32,330 bases of DNA from Pseudomonadota bacterium (lineage in GTDB: Bacteria; Bdellovibrionota_B; Oligoflexia; Oligoflexales; RGVZ01): positions 1-32,330 of the forward strand of contig JAPLFV010000238.1 in NCBI GenBank assembly GCA_026390495.1, written 5' to 3'. Below, in pieces: positions 1-9,289 of this stretch. Position 1 is the stretch's first letter. Every line of letters starts with the position of its first letter. The notes under the pieces were generated by a model. It ran no database searches. It was not told the origin of the DNA and was given only the letters and a program-made list of their open reading frames with translations. The position numbers were made by a program, and so were the translations under genes.

Positions 1-201
1 GAAAAAAATCATCAACGATTCAACACCTAGGTAGATCCCAAAATCAATCTTATTGACTTGATAGAGAAAATGAAACGTCTCAGCGTTAACCAATCGAAAC
101 TCTTTTTTGCGATTTGGTTCAACTTCAAATATCTGGCATCGGGTCATGGTTTCTTCAGTCAGCTTCAACCCAAGTTCTCGAAGTTTTTTTTCGATTTCCA
201 A
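1..201 (-). CDS. Partial hypothetical protein, 5' end only
   Basis: This is an open frame of 67 codons that runs off the left edge of the window, so only the N-terminus is visible. I place the start at the TTG at 201, because an in-frame TGA lies seven codons upstream, no ATG is available near it, and a run of five G sits 7 nt before the TTG as a plausible ribosome binding site. The peptide begins LEIEKKLRELGLKL and is charged and mostly hydrophilic, with a few aromatic and aliphatic stretches further in. I see no signal peptide and recognise no family. It faces away from the lipoprotein gene at 580. The weak start codon and missing C-terminus keep confidence moderate. Confidence 0.5.
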   Translation of the reverse strand, partial: MEIEKKLRELGLKLTEETMTRCQIFEVEPNRKKEFRLVNAETFHFLYQVNKIDFGIYLGVESLMIFF

Positions 202-579
202 ATTTACGCCCCCAAATCACTATTTATTTAAAGGATAGTCTCTATTTATGTTTCTCTCAAAGACGGATTATTGGGACCCAACTTAATTGTATCACTAATT
301 GACATGAACACCGCTTGCACTCATCGGTAGAAATTAACGAATTCATAGAAAATGGCGCAATGTCTGTGACACTGATTCTCGAAATGGGATTGCTGTTTTT
401 CATCATAAATCAATCCTTTAAAATTTCAATTCATGCTAAAACGGAGCCTTCCTTGCGGATAACTTACTGATATTGCAACTTGTTTTAACGACACTATCTT
501 TTCTACTAAATCATTTGGTGCCAAATACCGAAACAAACGCAACGGTTTTTTAAACCAATAGATCTCATAGGAGATATTT
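202..579. other. Divergent intergenic region
   Basis: These 378 bases separate a leftward gene starting at 201 from a rightward lipoprotein at 580, so both promoters should lie here. No convincing -35/-10 pair was found. The only symmetry seen is a short inverted repeat at 513-526 (ATTTGG-TG-CCAAAT), about 55 nt before the lipoprotein start, which could be an operator but is short enough to be chance. Short open frames at 114-302 and 315-470 have no ribosome binding site and are not called. Confidence 0.4.
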
Positions 580-1287
580 ATGACTCGGTATCAGACCAAA
601 ATTGTAGTTCAAATAGCTGTGTGGGCATCAGTATTGGTCAGCAGCTGCAAAGAAAGCGAGTTTGCTGGGTCTTCACCAAAGCCTGAAAAAAAATCGGCAG
701 AGGTGAAAAAGCCGCAGAAGTCATCACCTACACCGTCTGCTGATCCAATGCCATCGGCATCACCCGAGTCCGATTGCATCCCTGGAAAAACTGTCATCTC
801 AATATCTGCCGCTACTCCGATTGTTGATCAACGAGCGAGTCAACAAATCATAGTCTACAATATGACTCTTGAAGACTGCCCGGGTGCTGTTCCCACAGCT
901 AAGGCAGAAAGAATCGAATTTGATCTTGATGCAGTTGTTGCTGATTATGCGAATGGTCAAGTTCTATCGACAAGAAACTCATCCATTCCCTTTAAAATTC
1001 TCATTGAAAATTCCTCTCAACCTGTCACCGGCAACTTGGCTCAAATCTCAGGCAGTGACCTGTTTGGAAAAACAGGTGAAGGATATGGACATTATGCGTC
1101 CAACAACGTGGTCGCATTTTCCGCGGCACAAAGAAAGGCAAAAGTAGAGGTCAATCTAAGTAACCTCAGAGTGCGAGGAGCAACAGGCAGCAGCGCAGGT
1201 CAGTCGTTTACAACTCTTCAAGTCAATACATACTTTAAATTTGGAAATGTTGAGGCAGTGACTATACCAATCACATTTAAAAATTAG
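580..1287 (+). CDS. Small lipoprotein of unknown function
   Basis: The product has 235 residues. A strong ribosome binding site, AGGAGA, lies 7 nt before the ATG. The N-terminus is a hydrophobic signal segment ending in a lipobox-like VSSC at Cys23, so the mature protein is expected to be lipid-anchored and periplasm- or surface-exposed. After the Cys comes a low-complexity linker rich in Lys, Pro and Ser (about residues 30-62), then a globular part of roughly 170 residues. That part is rich in Val, Ile, Asn and Ser, suggesting a beta-sandwich, with two Cys at about 65 and 98 that could pair. No known domain is recognised. The gene converges on mnmG with only 13 nt between stop codons and has no obvious operon partner. 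Confidence 0.8.
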   Translation: MTRYQTKIVVQIAVWASVLVSSCKESEFAGSSPKPEKKSAEVKKPQKSSPTPSADPMPSASPESDCIPGKTVISISAATPIVDQRASQQIIVYNMTLEDCPGAVPTAKAERIEFDLDAVVADYANGQVLSTRNSSIPFKILIENSSQPVTGNLAQISGSDLFGKTGEGYGHYASNNVVAFSAAQRKAKVEVNLSNLRVRGATGSSAGQSFTTLQVNTYFKFGNVEAVTIPITFKN

Positions 1288-1300
1288 ATTTGCTCAACGA

Positions 1301-3169
1301 TCATGCGTGGGTTCGTAAGTAGACCTGAAGAACCTGCAACGCAGCGGGAGTCACTCCACTCATTCTGCTCGCCTGACCTAAATTTTCAGGACGCAATTTT
1401 GTCAGTTTTTCGCAAACTTCAAATGACAGACCAGATATCTTTTTAAAATCAAAATCTTTTGGAATCAAAACCTTATCTAAAAAAACGCTGTCTTTCATCG
1501 CACGATCTTCTCTTGCAATGTAACCTTCATATTTCACCTCTATGGCAACTCGTCTCAATATAGATTTTGGAAACTGCTTTAATTCTGGAACTAAAGAGTC
1601 AAAAGCATCGACATCAAAATCAGATCGCTTCAACATGATCTCAAGCTTTGTTCCCGAATTATCATTTCCAACATAAAGACTTGGTGGAATGCCTACTTCG
1701 CCAAAGCTTTTAGTTTTGACAAATTGAGTAACTTCCCGAACCAGCTTTTGCCTCTGACAAAATGATTCATAATCGCTGTCCCCAACTAGACCAGCCAATC
1801 GACCACGATCTGTCAGTCGAGAGTCTGCATTATCCTCTCGTAAGTACAGTCGATGCTCAGCTCTGGACGTAAACATTCGGTAAGGTTCAGTCGTACCTTT
1901 TGTCACGAGATCATCAATCAAGACTCCGATGTAGGCCTCACTTCGACCTAAAATAAAGGAAGGCTTTTGCTGGACTTTCAACGATGCATTGATGCCGGCC
2001 ATCAATCCTTGGGCCGCAGCCTCTTCATATCCAGTCGTGCCATTGATTTGTCCGGCTAAAAACAGTCCGGATACCTTTTTAACTTCCAAGGAGGCGCTTA
2101 GCTCGGTGGGGTCAACGTAATCATACTCAATCGCATATCCCGGTCGGATAATTTCGGCATTTTCAAGACCTCGAACTGTTCTCACAAACTTTAACTGAGC
2201 TTCAAGAGGCAATGATGTTGATAGACCATTGGGGTAAACCTCTACTGTGTCATACCCTTGAGGCTCAAGAAAAATCTGGTGGCTATTTCTGTCTGCAAAC
2301 TTTACGACTTTATCTTCAATGGAAGGACAATATCTCGGACCAATACCTTTTATTGTTCCTGAGTAAAGAGGTGATTGATGCATATAATCACGAATAACCT
2401 GATGAGTTTGCTCATTGGTATGAGTTATGTAGCAAGGCAAAAGTTTTTGCCGAATGGCATCATTTCCAAAGCTAAATGGGATTATGTCCTCATCACTTCC
2501 TTGAACTTCCAATATATCCCAATTGATAGTTCTTCCGTCAAGTCGAGGAGTCGTCCCAGTCTTTAATCGACCGACTCGAATTCCAATCGTCTTCATAAAC
2601 TCAGCCAATCCAATGGAAGGCGCATCGCCGATTCGTCCTGCGCTGAACCTTTTATCTCCAATATGAACAAGTCCATTGAGAAAGGTACCTGTCGTTAAAA
2701 CGACAGTTTTACTTTTGAATTTTCCAAACAATTTTGTTTCAACGCCACAAACGCGAGTGGGTCGATCATCTTCCCAATCCACCAACAACCCTTCAACGCT
2801 ATCCTGCCTAACGTTTAGATTTTTGGTATTCTCGACAACATGTTTCATGTAACGGCGATAGAGATCCATATCTGCCTGAGCTCTGGACGACCATATTGCC
2901 GGACCCTTTTTCCGATTCAAAACTCGAAACTGAATACCGGTTGCGTCGATAGCGCGTCCCATTTCTCCACCCAACGCATCAACCTCTTTGACCAAGTGTC
3001 CCTTTGCAGTACCGCCTACCGCTGGGTTGCAACTCATGGCACCAATTCGCTCGACGTTGTGTGTGATTAAGAGGGTTTTGGAACCACTTCTAGCTGACGC
3101 CAATGATGCTTCAATCCCCGCATGCCCACCGCCAACGACGATCACTTCATAGGTTTCAAAATTTTCCAT
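1301..3169 (-). CDS. mnmG: MnmG, tRNA U34 carboxymethylaminomethyl-modifying FAD enzyme
   Basis: With MnmE, MnmG forms the cytoplasmic complex that installs the 5-carboxymethylaminomethyl group on wobble uridine 34 of certain tRNAs, using FAD and methylene-tetrahydrofolate. The N-terminus has the dinucleotide-binding motif [11 protein letters not shown] (about residues 11-21), followed by the family signatures [14 protein letters not shown] and [13 protein letters not shown]. The C-terminal helical part ends with [14 protein letters not shown], the conserved tail of the family. The predicted 622 residues match the usual 620-630. A GTG seven codons upstream (3190) is in frame, but the ATG at 3169 is preferred: GAGG lies about 7 nt before it and the protein then begins like other MnmG proteins. 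No mnmE, rsmG or parAB is visible nearby. Confidence 0.97.
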   Translation of the reverse strand: MENFETYEVIVVGGGHAGIEASLASARSGSKTLLITHNVERIGAMSCNPAVGGTAKGHLVKEVDALGGEMGRAIDATGIQFRVLNRKKGPAIWSSRAQADMDLYRRYMKHVVENTKNLNVRQDSVEGLLVDWEDDRPTRVCGVETKLFGKFKSKTVVLTTGTFLNGLVHIGDKRFSAGRIGDAPSIGLAEFMKTIGIRVGRLKTGTTPRLDGRTINWDILEVQGSDEDIIPFSFGNDAIRQKLLPCYITHTNEQTHQVIRDYMHQSPLYSGTIKGIGPRYCPSIEDKVVKFADRNSHQIFLEPQGYDTVEVYPNGLSTSLPLEAQLKFVRTVRGLENAEIIRPGYAIEYDYVDPTELSASLEVKKVSGLFLAGQINGTTGYEEAAAQGLMAGINASLKVQQKPSFILGRSEAYIGVLIDDLVTKGTTEPYRMFTSRAEHRLYLREDNADSRLTDRGRLAGLVGDSDYESFCQRQKLVREVTQFVKTKSFGEVGIPPSLYVGNDNSGTKLEIMLKRSDFDVDAFDSLVPELKQFPKSILRRVAIEVKYEGYIAREDRAMKDSVFLDKVLIPKDFDFKKISGLSFEVCEKLTKLRPENLGQASRMSGVTPAALQVLQVYLRTHA

Positions 3170-3585
3170 GGTTTGCCTCAATGAACTCACAAAGCTTTAA
3201 ACTCATCTTTTTCAAGTGGTTTGTATTAAAAACATGGAAAATATTCAAGTAATCTAATGAATTTTAAATAAAACTTAAAAGGACTCGAATTTAATCATAC
3301 ATTCTAGGATGTTAACCAATTTGATTCTTGGATCAAACCTCCATTGGCATTAAACGACTCAAATTTGCGCTGTAATTCGTTGAAAGGACATACGGATTCC
3401 TCACCACTTTTTATTCAATGACCCATTCCACTCCAAGGGTCTAAAAACCCTACACTATAACTGAATTAACTTAATAAAATTAGCTATTTAAAAGACAAGC
3501 AAAGAAACCGTAAAGATTTAATGAAATCCGCCCGATGTGAAACCTAGTCAACGCATCCTGTGAGACGAAAAGATGGGGGATCAAT
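3170..3585. other. Divergent intergenic region between mnmG and the large lipoprotein
   Basis: This 416-base AT-rich stretch should carry the promoters of mnmG (leftward) and of the lipoprotein gene (rightward). No credible open frame was found. A small hairpin can form at 3436-3451 (AGGGT and ACCCT around a 6-nt loop), but it is followed by no T-run. No confident promoter hexamers were identified. Confidence 0.4.
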
Positions 3586-6500
3586 ATGAAAAAGATTCAA
3601 AATACCACAATTCTGACTCTAACTGGGACTTTGGTCCTCCTCGCATCCTGCTCCTATAAAGCAGATTTCAAGGGATCCGCCGCGACTAAGCAAGCCATGG
3701 ATGCGGTCTATGGCCGAGGAGCGCAACTTGCCAACCTCCCATCAAATCCTACAAACGTATCTTCAATTGATGTCAAAGTCTTTGGCGAAGGATTGACAAA
3801 ATACATTTATAGCATTGTTGAAGCAGACCAACTCTGTCAAGCAGCGAGCTATTCTGCAGTTATGCCAATCGCTACTTCCATCGCGACAGACGTAGGGGCG
3901 GAAGGCACTAAGAAACTTTGCGTGAAAGGCTCTGCCGACGACACGACATTTCAAAGCAAAGCCACCGAATTTGTCTGGACCATCGATAAAACTCCACCGC
4001 AATCATTTAGTTTGACAGGCTTGCAAGCGGCAATGAAATCAAATATCTCCCAGTTAGCGTGGTCCGAATCATTGGGAGCTAGTACCTATGAAATTACTGT
4101 AGGGTCGAGTCCGGATTGCAAGTCTACAAGTTTGCAGACCATCTCTACCTCAAGTTTAACATCTGCCATCAATCCGGTAAAAGACGGGTCATACTACGTG
4201 TGCGCAATCTCAAAAGATTTAGCTGGCAATCAAACCACGGCGTCAAATTCTCCGTTCAAATTATTAATTGACGCAACTCCTTCTGGAAAGTTTCACATCT
4301 ATGAACCACTATCGCTTATTAATTCAACTCTACCGAAAATAAAGTGGTCGGCATCAACTGACGCAGTTAGCTACTCCGTCATAGTTTCAAATGACGCAAG
4401 TTGTGTTTCCAATGTCGAGACAAAAAGACTCTTATCGTCGCCTGAAATGCAAATGAGCATCAGTCTTCAAGACGCTCACACTTATTATGTTTGTGCATCG
4501 GCTTTTGATCAAATGGGACACGAAACTAAAGCTGATAACAACGGTTATGCATTTACGGTTGATACTACCGGTCTAATGATCAGTTTTGCGAACCTGCCAC
4601 TACCAAACTCACAAGCAGTTACTCCACAAATTCAAGTTACTAGCTTAAGCACAGACTTTGCGGCATTTCGTTATGCAATGGGACCTGCGTCCTTAAATTG
4701 CGCGTTGGAGTCCAACTATAGTGCGCCTATCGCTGCAGGTTCATCGATACCTGTTGCGACATTGACAAGTCCTGATGGACTACACAAAGTGTGCGCAATT
4801 GGCGGAGACAGAGCAGGCAATTGGATGAATCCAGCCGCTGTAGGAGGATTCATATCTTACCAATGGCGCAAAGATACTGCTGGCCCAGCATTAGCATTTA
4901 CTGTTCCTGCCGTGTGTGGACCTAATGTTTGTGGTGGAGTCTCTGTACCAAATATTCCAATCACAAATTATGCATCCTCAGATACTGGCAGTGGACTTGA
5001 TAAAGTCGAAGTGGTGATTACACATTTAAGCACTACTGTCTATCCTGTAACGGCCGCTGGTCTGGTATTACCAAAGGCGCTATTTGCAGGACGCTCTGGC
5101 ACCTACTCGATCAATGCAATAGCAACAGACAAATCCGGAAATGTGACTACAGTTTCAAAACCATTTATATGGGATGAAGTTGCACCGGTATTATCCAGTT
5201 TATCACTCATAGGAAAACCTATTGTCTCAAAACCATTTGCATCAGCGGACTTGATCGCGACAGAAGCACATTCAGGAATCAAAGACATTTGCTTTAAAAG
5301 CACAATCATTGTCGCAAATGTGACAATACCTAATACGACTCCCAATGAAACTGACAACTGTTGGGTCTCAGCTATCAGCTTGAATGCAGCATCACTTGGC
5401 AGATCTGCTGCAGCATCTAGAGTTCCTTATGTGGTCGGCTTCATTGGGCCAGAATCATATCTAGGACAAGCCTGGATTCGCGATGGGGCCCTAAACGTCT
5501 CTGGAATCAAATCCGACACAATACGTTATGAGCCAGGCGCAGTACCTGAATTGACGGATGTCATCGCTGCAAGTACGAACACTCCCTCAAATCCACTTTC
5601 GGTATCAGACCGCACAATCAGCAGTGTCGCTACAGGCAATAAATTGTTCATAAAATGGATTGCAAAGGATTCGGACAAAAATCTACCAACGAATCCAATT
5701 TCACTATACTACACTCACGATGAGACCACTTGGACACCTATTGTAGAAAACATAGCTGCTGACAACGCAGCATCATGTACTCCAAAGACTATCAGCCCTA
5801 TACCATCTGCACCATTAAGGGAAAAATCAGGTTGTTATGTATGGGCGACAAACTTAAGCCAAGGTCTCACTGGATACACAAAAATTCGCGTTGCTATTAA
5901 AGATTCTGATGATCAGGTAACTTATTCTACTGCTCCTATCATAAACTTACCACAGCTTAACTTCTTGGCGGGAAATACAGAAACTGGAATTGGAGCATCG
6001 GCAAGATCTACCATCTTTCAAAATGACGTAGGATCAGCAGGAGATCAAGACCCAGGGAGCCTTTTGGTTACAAGTAAGGGTGAAATCATCTTCCGCGACT
6101 ATCGACGCGGAATCTTTAAAGTCAGTGCTGATACTGGCAGTCTTGAACTAATCATTAAAAATAACGTGTCAGCAGCGAGAGTCGATGCAGAAACTCCTTT
6201 GGCCGCTTCTTTCCTTAAATCACCAATTGCAATTGCTCTCGACTATCAGGATAGAATATTGGTTTTGGAAAACGATCGTCTTAGACGCATCGATTTGGCA
6301 AAGGAAACAATTGAGTCCATAGCAGGTCATGGCGCTAACCTCACTGATGGTGACACCGGTGTGACTGCAGACAACGTTAAAATTCGCGTCTCAGACGATA
6401 GGAGTTCTCGCGTCCTATATGCCATGCCGAATAATAAAATTGTTTTTGTCAGCAATACAAGTTTTTCCAGCCCGACTTCGAACCAGCCAGCGCCAATGCA

Positions 6501-8226
6501 ACGCTTACGAGTTTTAGATTTAAACTCACCAACAAAAGCAATCACTAATATAAAATTTTCGGGAACATTTGATTTCGACACAGTTGATAAGAATTTTGAT
6601 GTACAAAATTGCCGTGTTTGGAATATGGCAGTCGGCTTTGACAAATCCACAGGTGCCTATAATGCTGCCGTTGTAAATTTAATGGGTAACAAAATTGAAG
6701 GCACCAACGTTAATCAATTCTGGCAGGACTGCGATGTCGATAGAAACTATAAAGTCAAATTTATGGCAGTCAATCCATCAAACATGACTGTCGATAGTTC
6801 GACAAATCTCAATACCGAGGCATATCTGTGGGGAAGCTCGTCCGTCGGAATGGATGGACAAATTTACCACTTTGACCGAAGTTTTGGAGAAATCCATAAA
6901 TACAATCCAACCATCAAAAAATTTGAAAAAATCGTTGGATCCACACAGGTTAGAGCTCCCGGTGTTTGCGCTGACAATACCCATCCTCTGTCATGCGCAA
7001 TTGATCCGCTTGATGTCTTCGTGTCACCAGATGGACGCCTCTTCTTTATGGACCGCGGTCGCCTAAGAACGATTCAAGGTACTGGCTCTGCTGCAAAAGT
7101 GGTGACCATCATGGGTCAATCCTACGGTTATGGAAATGGCGAAAATGCTTTGTCGGCTCGATTTGGAATCGTTAATAGCTTTGCTCGCTGGAAAGATAAT
7201 ACAATAAATAAAGATAAAATTGTTATTTTAGACGGTTTAGAACAAGTTTTCAGAGAGTCCGTCGTCGGAGGAAATATATCCCATGTCGCAGGCAATGGTA
7301 CTAGTACCGACCTAATAGCAGGTGCAACTGCGGCCAATGCGCAAGATCAAGGAATCAAAGTTGATAGAGCCGGCAGAACGACTGACAACTTTGCTTTAAG
7401 ACCAAATGGCGCAATCATTTTTAGATCCGATGACCATTTTGTCGAACTCAATAGGCAAACAAATAAATGGATCAAATTTGCTGGAGATTCATCAAAGACA
7501 ACGACGTGGAGAGACGCTGGAGACGGAACAACTGGCTTCAATTTGAAGTTAAAAACCATCGGAGCTTATCCACACCTTTTAGGTTTGGATACATCGGGTG
7601 CAACACCAAAATTATTGTTTGCCTCAACCTTTTACGACTTTAACCTTGGATCAAGCGTTGCCTCGCAGGATGCCTTTTTAATGACATTCTCTTTGAACTC
7701 AACGAACTCAGCGAACTCGCCTGCAATTTTTAATCGAATTGCAGGAAAGACAGGACCAAGTAGAAGGACTGCCGCTGAATTTGATGCAGGAACTTCATGT
7801 TTTGATCTACCAGCTCTAGATTGTCCTTTGGTCAGCTCCTACACCCAAGACTACATGAGCGCAACTCCAGTCAGCAGCGCCTCTGGTACAGCTTGGATCT
7901 ATGCTCACCAGGGCTCCAATAAGCTTTTGAAAGTAGATACCGATGGTAAACTTAAAGTTTACCAACAGCTCAATTTCCCAACCAAGGCCTTTGCTATCAA
8001 ACGCGGATTAACTGAGGCGGATGACACCGTTTTCTATTGCAGCACTTCCGGAGCGTTGAAAAAACGACATTTAGGTATTGAATCCGACTTAAGCCTAGGC
8101 CTAACTAGTGCAAATCGAATGCTGTGCTATGGTCGCCAGATGCAATTCGACGCTGCAACGAACAAACTGACGTTTATTTACATTCAAAATGGCTTAAATG
8201 GTATTGCTGAATATTCTGTTCCTTAA
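3586..8226 (+). CDS. Giant lipoprotein with Cys-paired Ig-like modules and NHL-like propeller
   Basis: The product has 1,546 residues. GGGGGA precedes the ATG by about 6 nt. A signal peptide ends in the lipobox LLASC near residue 22, so the protein should be anchored in the outer membrane. Residues of about 60-430 hold four related modules. Each contains one Cys near its start and a second about 28-31 residues later, in three of the four as (Y/K)VCA, and ends in a linker like DKTPP, DATPS, DTTG or DTAGP, in the style of FN3/Ig-like repeats. Two or more further beta-rich modules follow. From about residue 790 the sequence changes to NHL-like repeats, with phrases such as SPIAIALDYQDRILVLEN and PLDVFVSPDGRLFFMDRG, predicting a six-bladed beta-propeller. 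Such propellers usually bind proteins or ligands; the target is unknown. The neighbouring protease is also exported. Confidence 0.85.
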   Translation: MKKIQNTTILTLTGTLVLLASCSYKADFKGSAATKQAMDAVYGRGAQLANLPSNPTNVSSIDVKVFGEGLTKYIYSIVEADQLCQAASYSAVMPIATSIATDVGAEGTKKLCVKGSADDTTFQSKATEFVWTIDKTPPQSFSLTGLQAAMKSNISQLAWSESLGASTYEITVGSSPDCKSTSLQTISTSSLTSAINPVKDGSYYVCAISKDLAGNQTTASNSPFKLLIDATPSGKFHIYEPLSLINSTLPKIKWSASTDAVSYSVIVSNDASCVSNVETKRLLSSPEMQMSISLQDAHTYYVCASAFDQMGHETKADNNGYAFTVDTTGLMISFANLPLPNSQAVTPQIQVTSLSTDFAAFRYAMGPASLNCALESNYSAPIAAGSSIPVATLTSPDGLHKVCAIGGDRAGNWMNPAAVGGFISYQWRKDTAGPALAFTVPAVCGPNVCGGVSVPNIPITNYASSDTGSGLDKVEVVITHLSTTVYPVTAAGLVLPKALFAGRSGTYSINAIATDKSGNVTTVSKPFIWDEVAPVLSSLSLIGKPIVSKPFASADLIATEAHSGIKDICFKSTIIVANVTIPNTTPNETDNCWVSAISLNAASLGRSAAASRVPYVVGFIGPESYLGQAWIRDGALNVSGIKSDTIRYEPGAVPELTDVIAASTNTPSNPLSVSDRTISSVATGNKLFIKWIAKDSDKNLPTNPISLYYTHDETTWTPIVENIAADNAASCTPKTISPIPSAPLREKSGCYVWATNLSQGLTGYTKIRVAIKDSDDQVTYSTAPIINLPQLNFLAGNTETGIGASARSTIFQNDVGSAGDQDPGSLLVTSKGEIIFRDYRRGIFKVSADTGSLELIIKNNVSAARVDAETPLAASFLKSPIAIALDYQDRILVLENDRLRRIDLAKETIESIAGHGANLTDGDTGVTADNVKIRVSDDRSSRVLYAMPNNKIVFVSNTSFSSPTSNQPAPMQRLRVLDLNSPTKAITNIKFSGTFDFDTVDKNFDVQNCRVWNMAVGFDKSTGAYNAAVVNLMGNKIEGTNVNQFWQDCDVDRNYKVKFMAVNPSNMTVDSSTNLNTEAYLWGSSSVGMDGQIYHFDRSFGEIHKYNPTIKKFEKIVGSTQVRAPGVCADNTHPLSCAIDPLDVFVSPDGRLFFMDRGRLRTIQGTGSAAKVVTIMGQSYGYGNGENALSARFGIVNSFARWKDNTINKDKIVILDGLEQVFRESVVGGNISHVAGNGTSTDLIAGATAANAQDQGIKVDRAGRTTDNFALRPNGAIIFRSDDHFVELNRQTNKWIKFAGDSSKTTTWRDAGDGTTGFNLKLKTIGAYPHLLGLDTSGATPKLLFASTFYDFNLGSSVASQDAFLMTFSLNSTNSANSPAIFNRIAGKTGPSRRTAAEFDAGTSCFDLPALDCPLVSSYTQDYMSATPVSSASGTAWIYAHQGSNKLLKVDTDGKLKVYQQLNFPTKAFAIKRGLTEADDTVFYCSTSGALKKRHLGIESDLSLGLTSANRMLCYGRQMQFDAATNKLTFIYIQNGLNGIAEYSVP

Positions 8227-8231
8227 ACATT

Positions 8232-8268
8232 ATCTGCTGGTTAAGCCATTCTGGCAGATTGAATTTTT
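8232..8268 (+). terminator. Weak terminator-like hairpin after the large lipoprotein
   Basis: ATCTGC at 8232-8237 pairs with GCAGAT at 8254-8259, and the hairpin is followed by TGAATTTTT. It begins 5 nt after the stop codon. The stem is short and the T-run is interrupted, so it may act poorly or only together with the hairpin at 8301-8325. Confidence 0.35.
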
Positions 8269-8300
8269 AATTAGGGATTTGAAATAAATTATGTTAGTTT

Positions 8301-8330
8301 GCCTCCAAATTGACCACTTGGAGGCTTTTT
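8301..8330 (+). promoter_or_regulatory. Hairpin plus T-run overlapping the protease ribosome binding site
   Basis: GCCTCCAA (8301-8308) pairs perfectly with TTGGAGGC (8318-8325) around a 9-nt loop, followed at once by TTTTT. By shape this is an intrinsic terminator. However, the GGAGG in its right arm (8320-8324) is also the only Shine-Dalgarno sequence for the protease ATG at 8334 (9-nt spacing). Folding would hide the ribosome binding site by pairing it with CCTCC. It could therefore be a terminator of the upstream gene, an attenuator, or a translational switch. Confidence 0.6.
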
Positions 8331-8333
8331 CTT

Positions 8334-9224
8334 ATGATTTCCCGACGTTTAGCAAATCTATTTTCAGTGACAGTTGCATTGCTCGCTTTAAGCCATTGCA
8401 GCGTCTTGAAACCATCCAAGCATGTTTCAGTAGAGCAAAAGCTAAAGGCTGGAGTCTCAAACCAGATTGATACCGTTCAAAAACATGGTTACGTCATTTC
8501 CTTTCAGACTCAGCAAGAATTAGCGAGACATCAATCTGACGTTAGGTCCTTGGGCGGATCCACAAGTACCATTGGTAACTCACTCTCACTGAGAGTTAAT
8601 ATTGATTTAAATAAATTGAGCGCCTTGCAAGTACCTTTGACGGCTGATTTGGCTTCAAACGCCGAGATTAGAGTTTCTCTTTCTCGTCCAGCTGACCATT
8701 TGAATAACTTGGCATTTTCCAGCTCAAGTGATCAATCGTTACAAGATCTTCTTTCAGTTCGTAAAATTACGGGAGTTGACTCTCTTCGCAAACGCTTTCC
8801 TAGTGCCGATGGCTCTGGAGTCAAAGTGGCCGTATTCGATACGGGAATTGACTTTGGCGTTAAGGGACTTTCTGAAACTAGAATGAATAAACTCGAGGGA
8901 TTCTACGACTTAACAAACTTTGGAAAAGTCACTCTCACTAAAGCGACAAAATCTGAAAAAGGATCCTTTGTTTTCGCTGATTCCTATGAGATAGCCGTTC
9001 CAAATGCCGTAAACCTACCTCAAGAATTGCAAGCTGGAATTCTGGATGAAAAAATCATTGCCAGGCAGTACCTAGCTCCTTCTGTCGATATCGATGGAAA
9101 TGGCAAAGATAATGATCAATTTCATTTTTTAAAAATCGATCAAAAAATATTTATTGATCTTAATCAAGATCGAAATGTGTCCGATGAAGAAAGCGAAATC
9201 TTAACACCACCAAAGATTTCCTGA
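8334..9224 (+). CDS. Subtilisin-family protease, N-terminal part (frame broken)
   Basis: This is the N-terminal piece, 296 residues, of an exported S8 serine protease. The start is the ATG at 8334, preceded by GGAGG; a TTG at 8310 lies inside the hairpin and is rejected. The first 22 residues form a signal segment ending in LSHC, an imperfect lipobox with His before Cys. Residues of about 30-125 resemble an inhibitor-like propeptide. The catalytic Asp is in VKVAVFDTGIDFG (about D169). The frame ends at TGA 9222-9224 inside the catalytic domain, before the His and Ser motifs. These continue in the -1 frame, which is open from 9188. This piece alone cannot be an active protease. Either the gene is a pseudogene, the sequence has a one-base error, or there is a -1 frameshift. 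Confidence 0.8.
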   Translation: MISRRLANLFSVTVALLALSHCSVLKPSKHVSVEQKLKAGVSNQIDTVQKHGYVISFQTQQELARHQSDVRSLGGSTSTIGNSLSLRVNIDLNKLSALQVPLTADLASNAEIRVSLSRPADHLNNLAFSSSSDQSLQDLLSVRKITGVDSLRKRFPSADGSGVKVAVFDTGIDFGVKGLSETRMNKLEGFYDLTNFGKVTLTKATKSEKGSFVFADSYEIAVPNAVNLPQELQAGILDEKIIARQYLAPSVDIDGNGKDNDQFHFLKIDQKIFIDLNQDRNVSDEESEILTPPKIS

Positions 9225-9289
9225 CCATTAAAAATGATATCGGAAGCGACGGCGCACTCCCTCTTTCTGTAACAATCCAAGAATCGACC

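Noticed and set aside
114-302. Plus-strand open frame of 62 codons at the left edge
   Set aside because: It has no ribosome binding site and overlaps the better-supported leftward frame starting at 201.
315-470. Short open frame starting with TTG, with a hydrophobic middle
   Set aside because: It has a weak start codon, no Shine-Dalgarno and no recognisable domain; the length is within chance for AT-rich DNA.
8310-8333. Upstream TTG as the start of the protease
   Set aside because: It lies inside the hairpin before the GGAGG, whereas the ATG at 8334 follows that site at normal spacing and begins a signal peptide.
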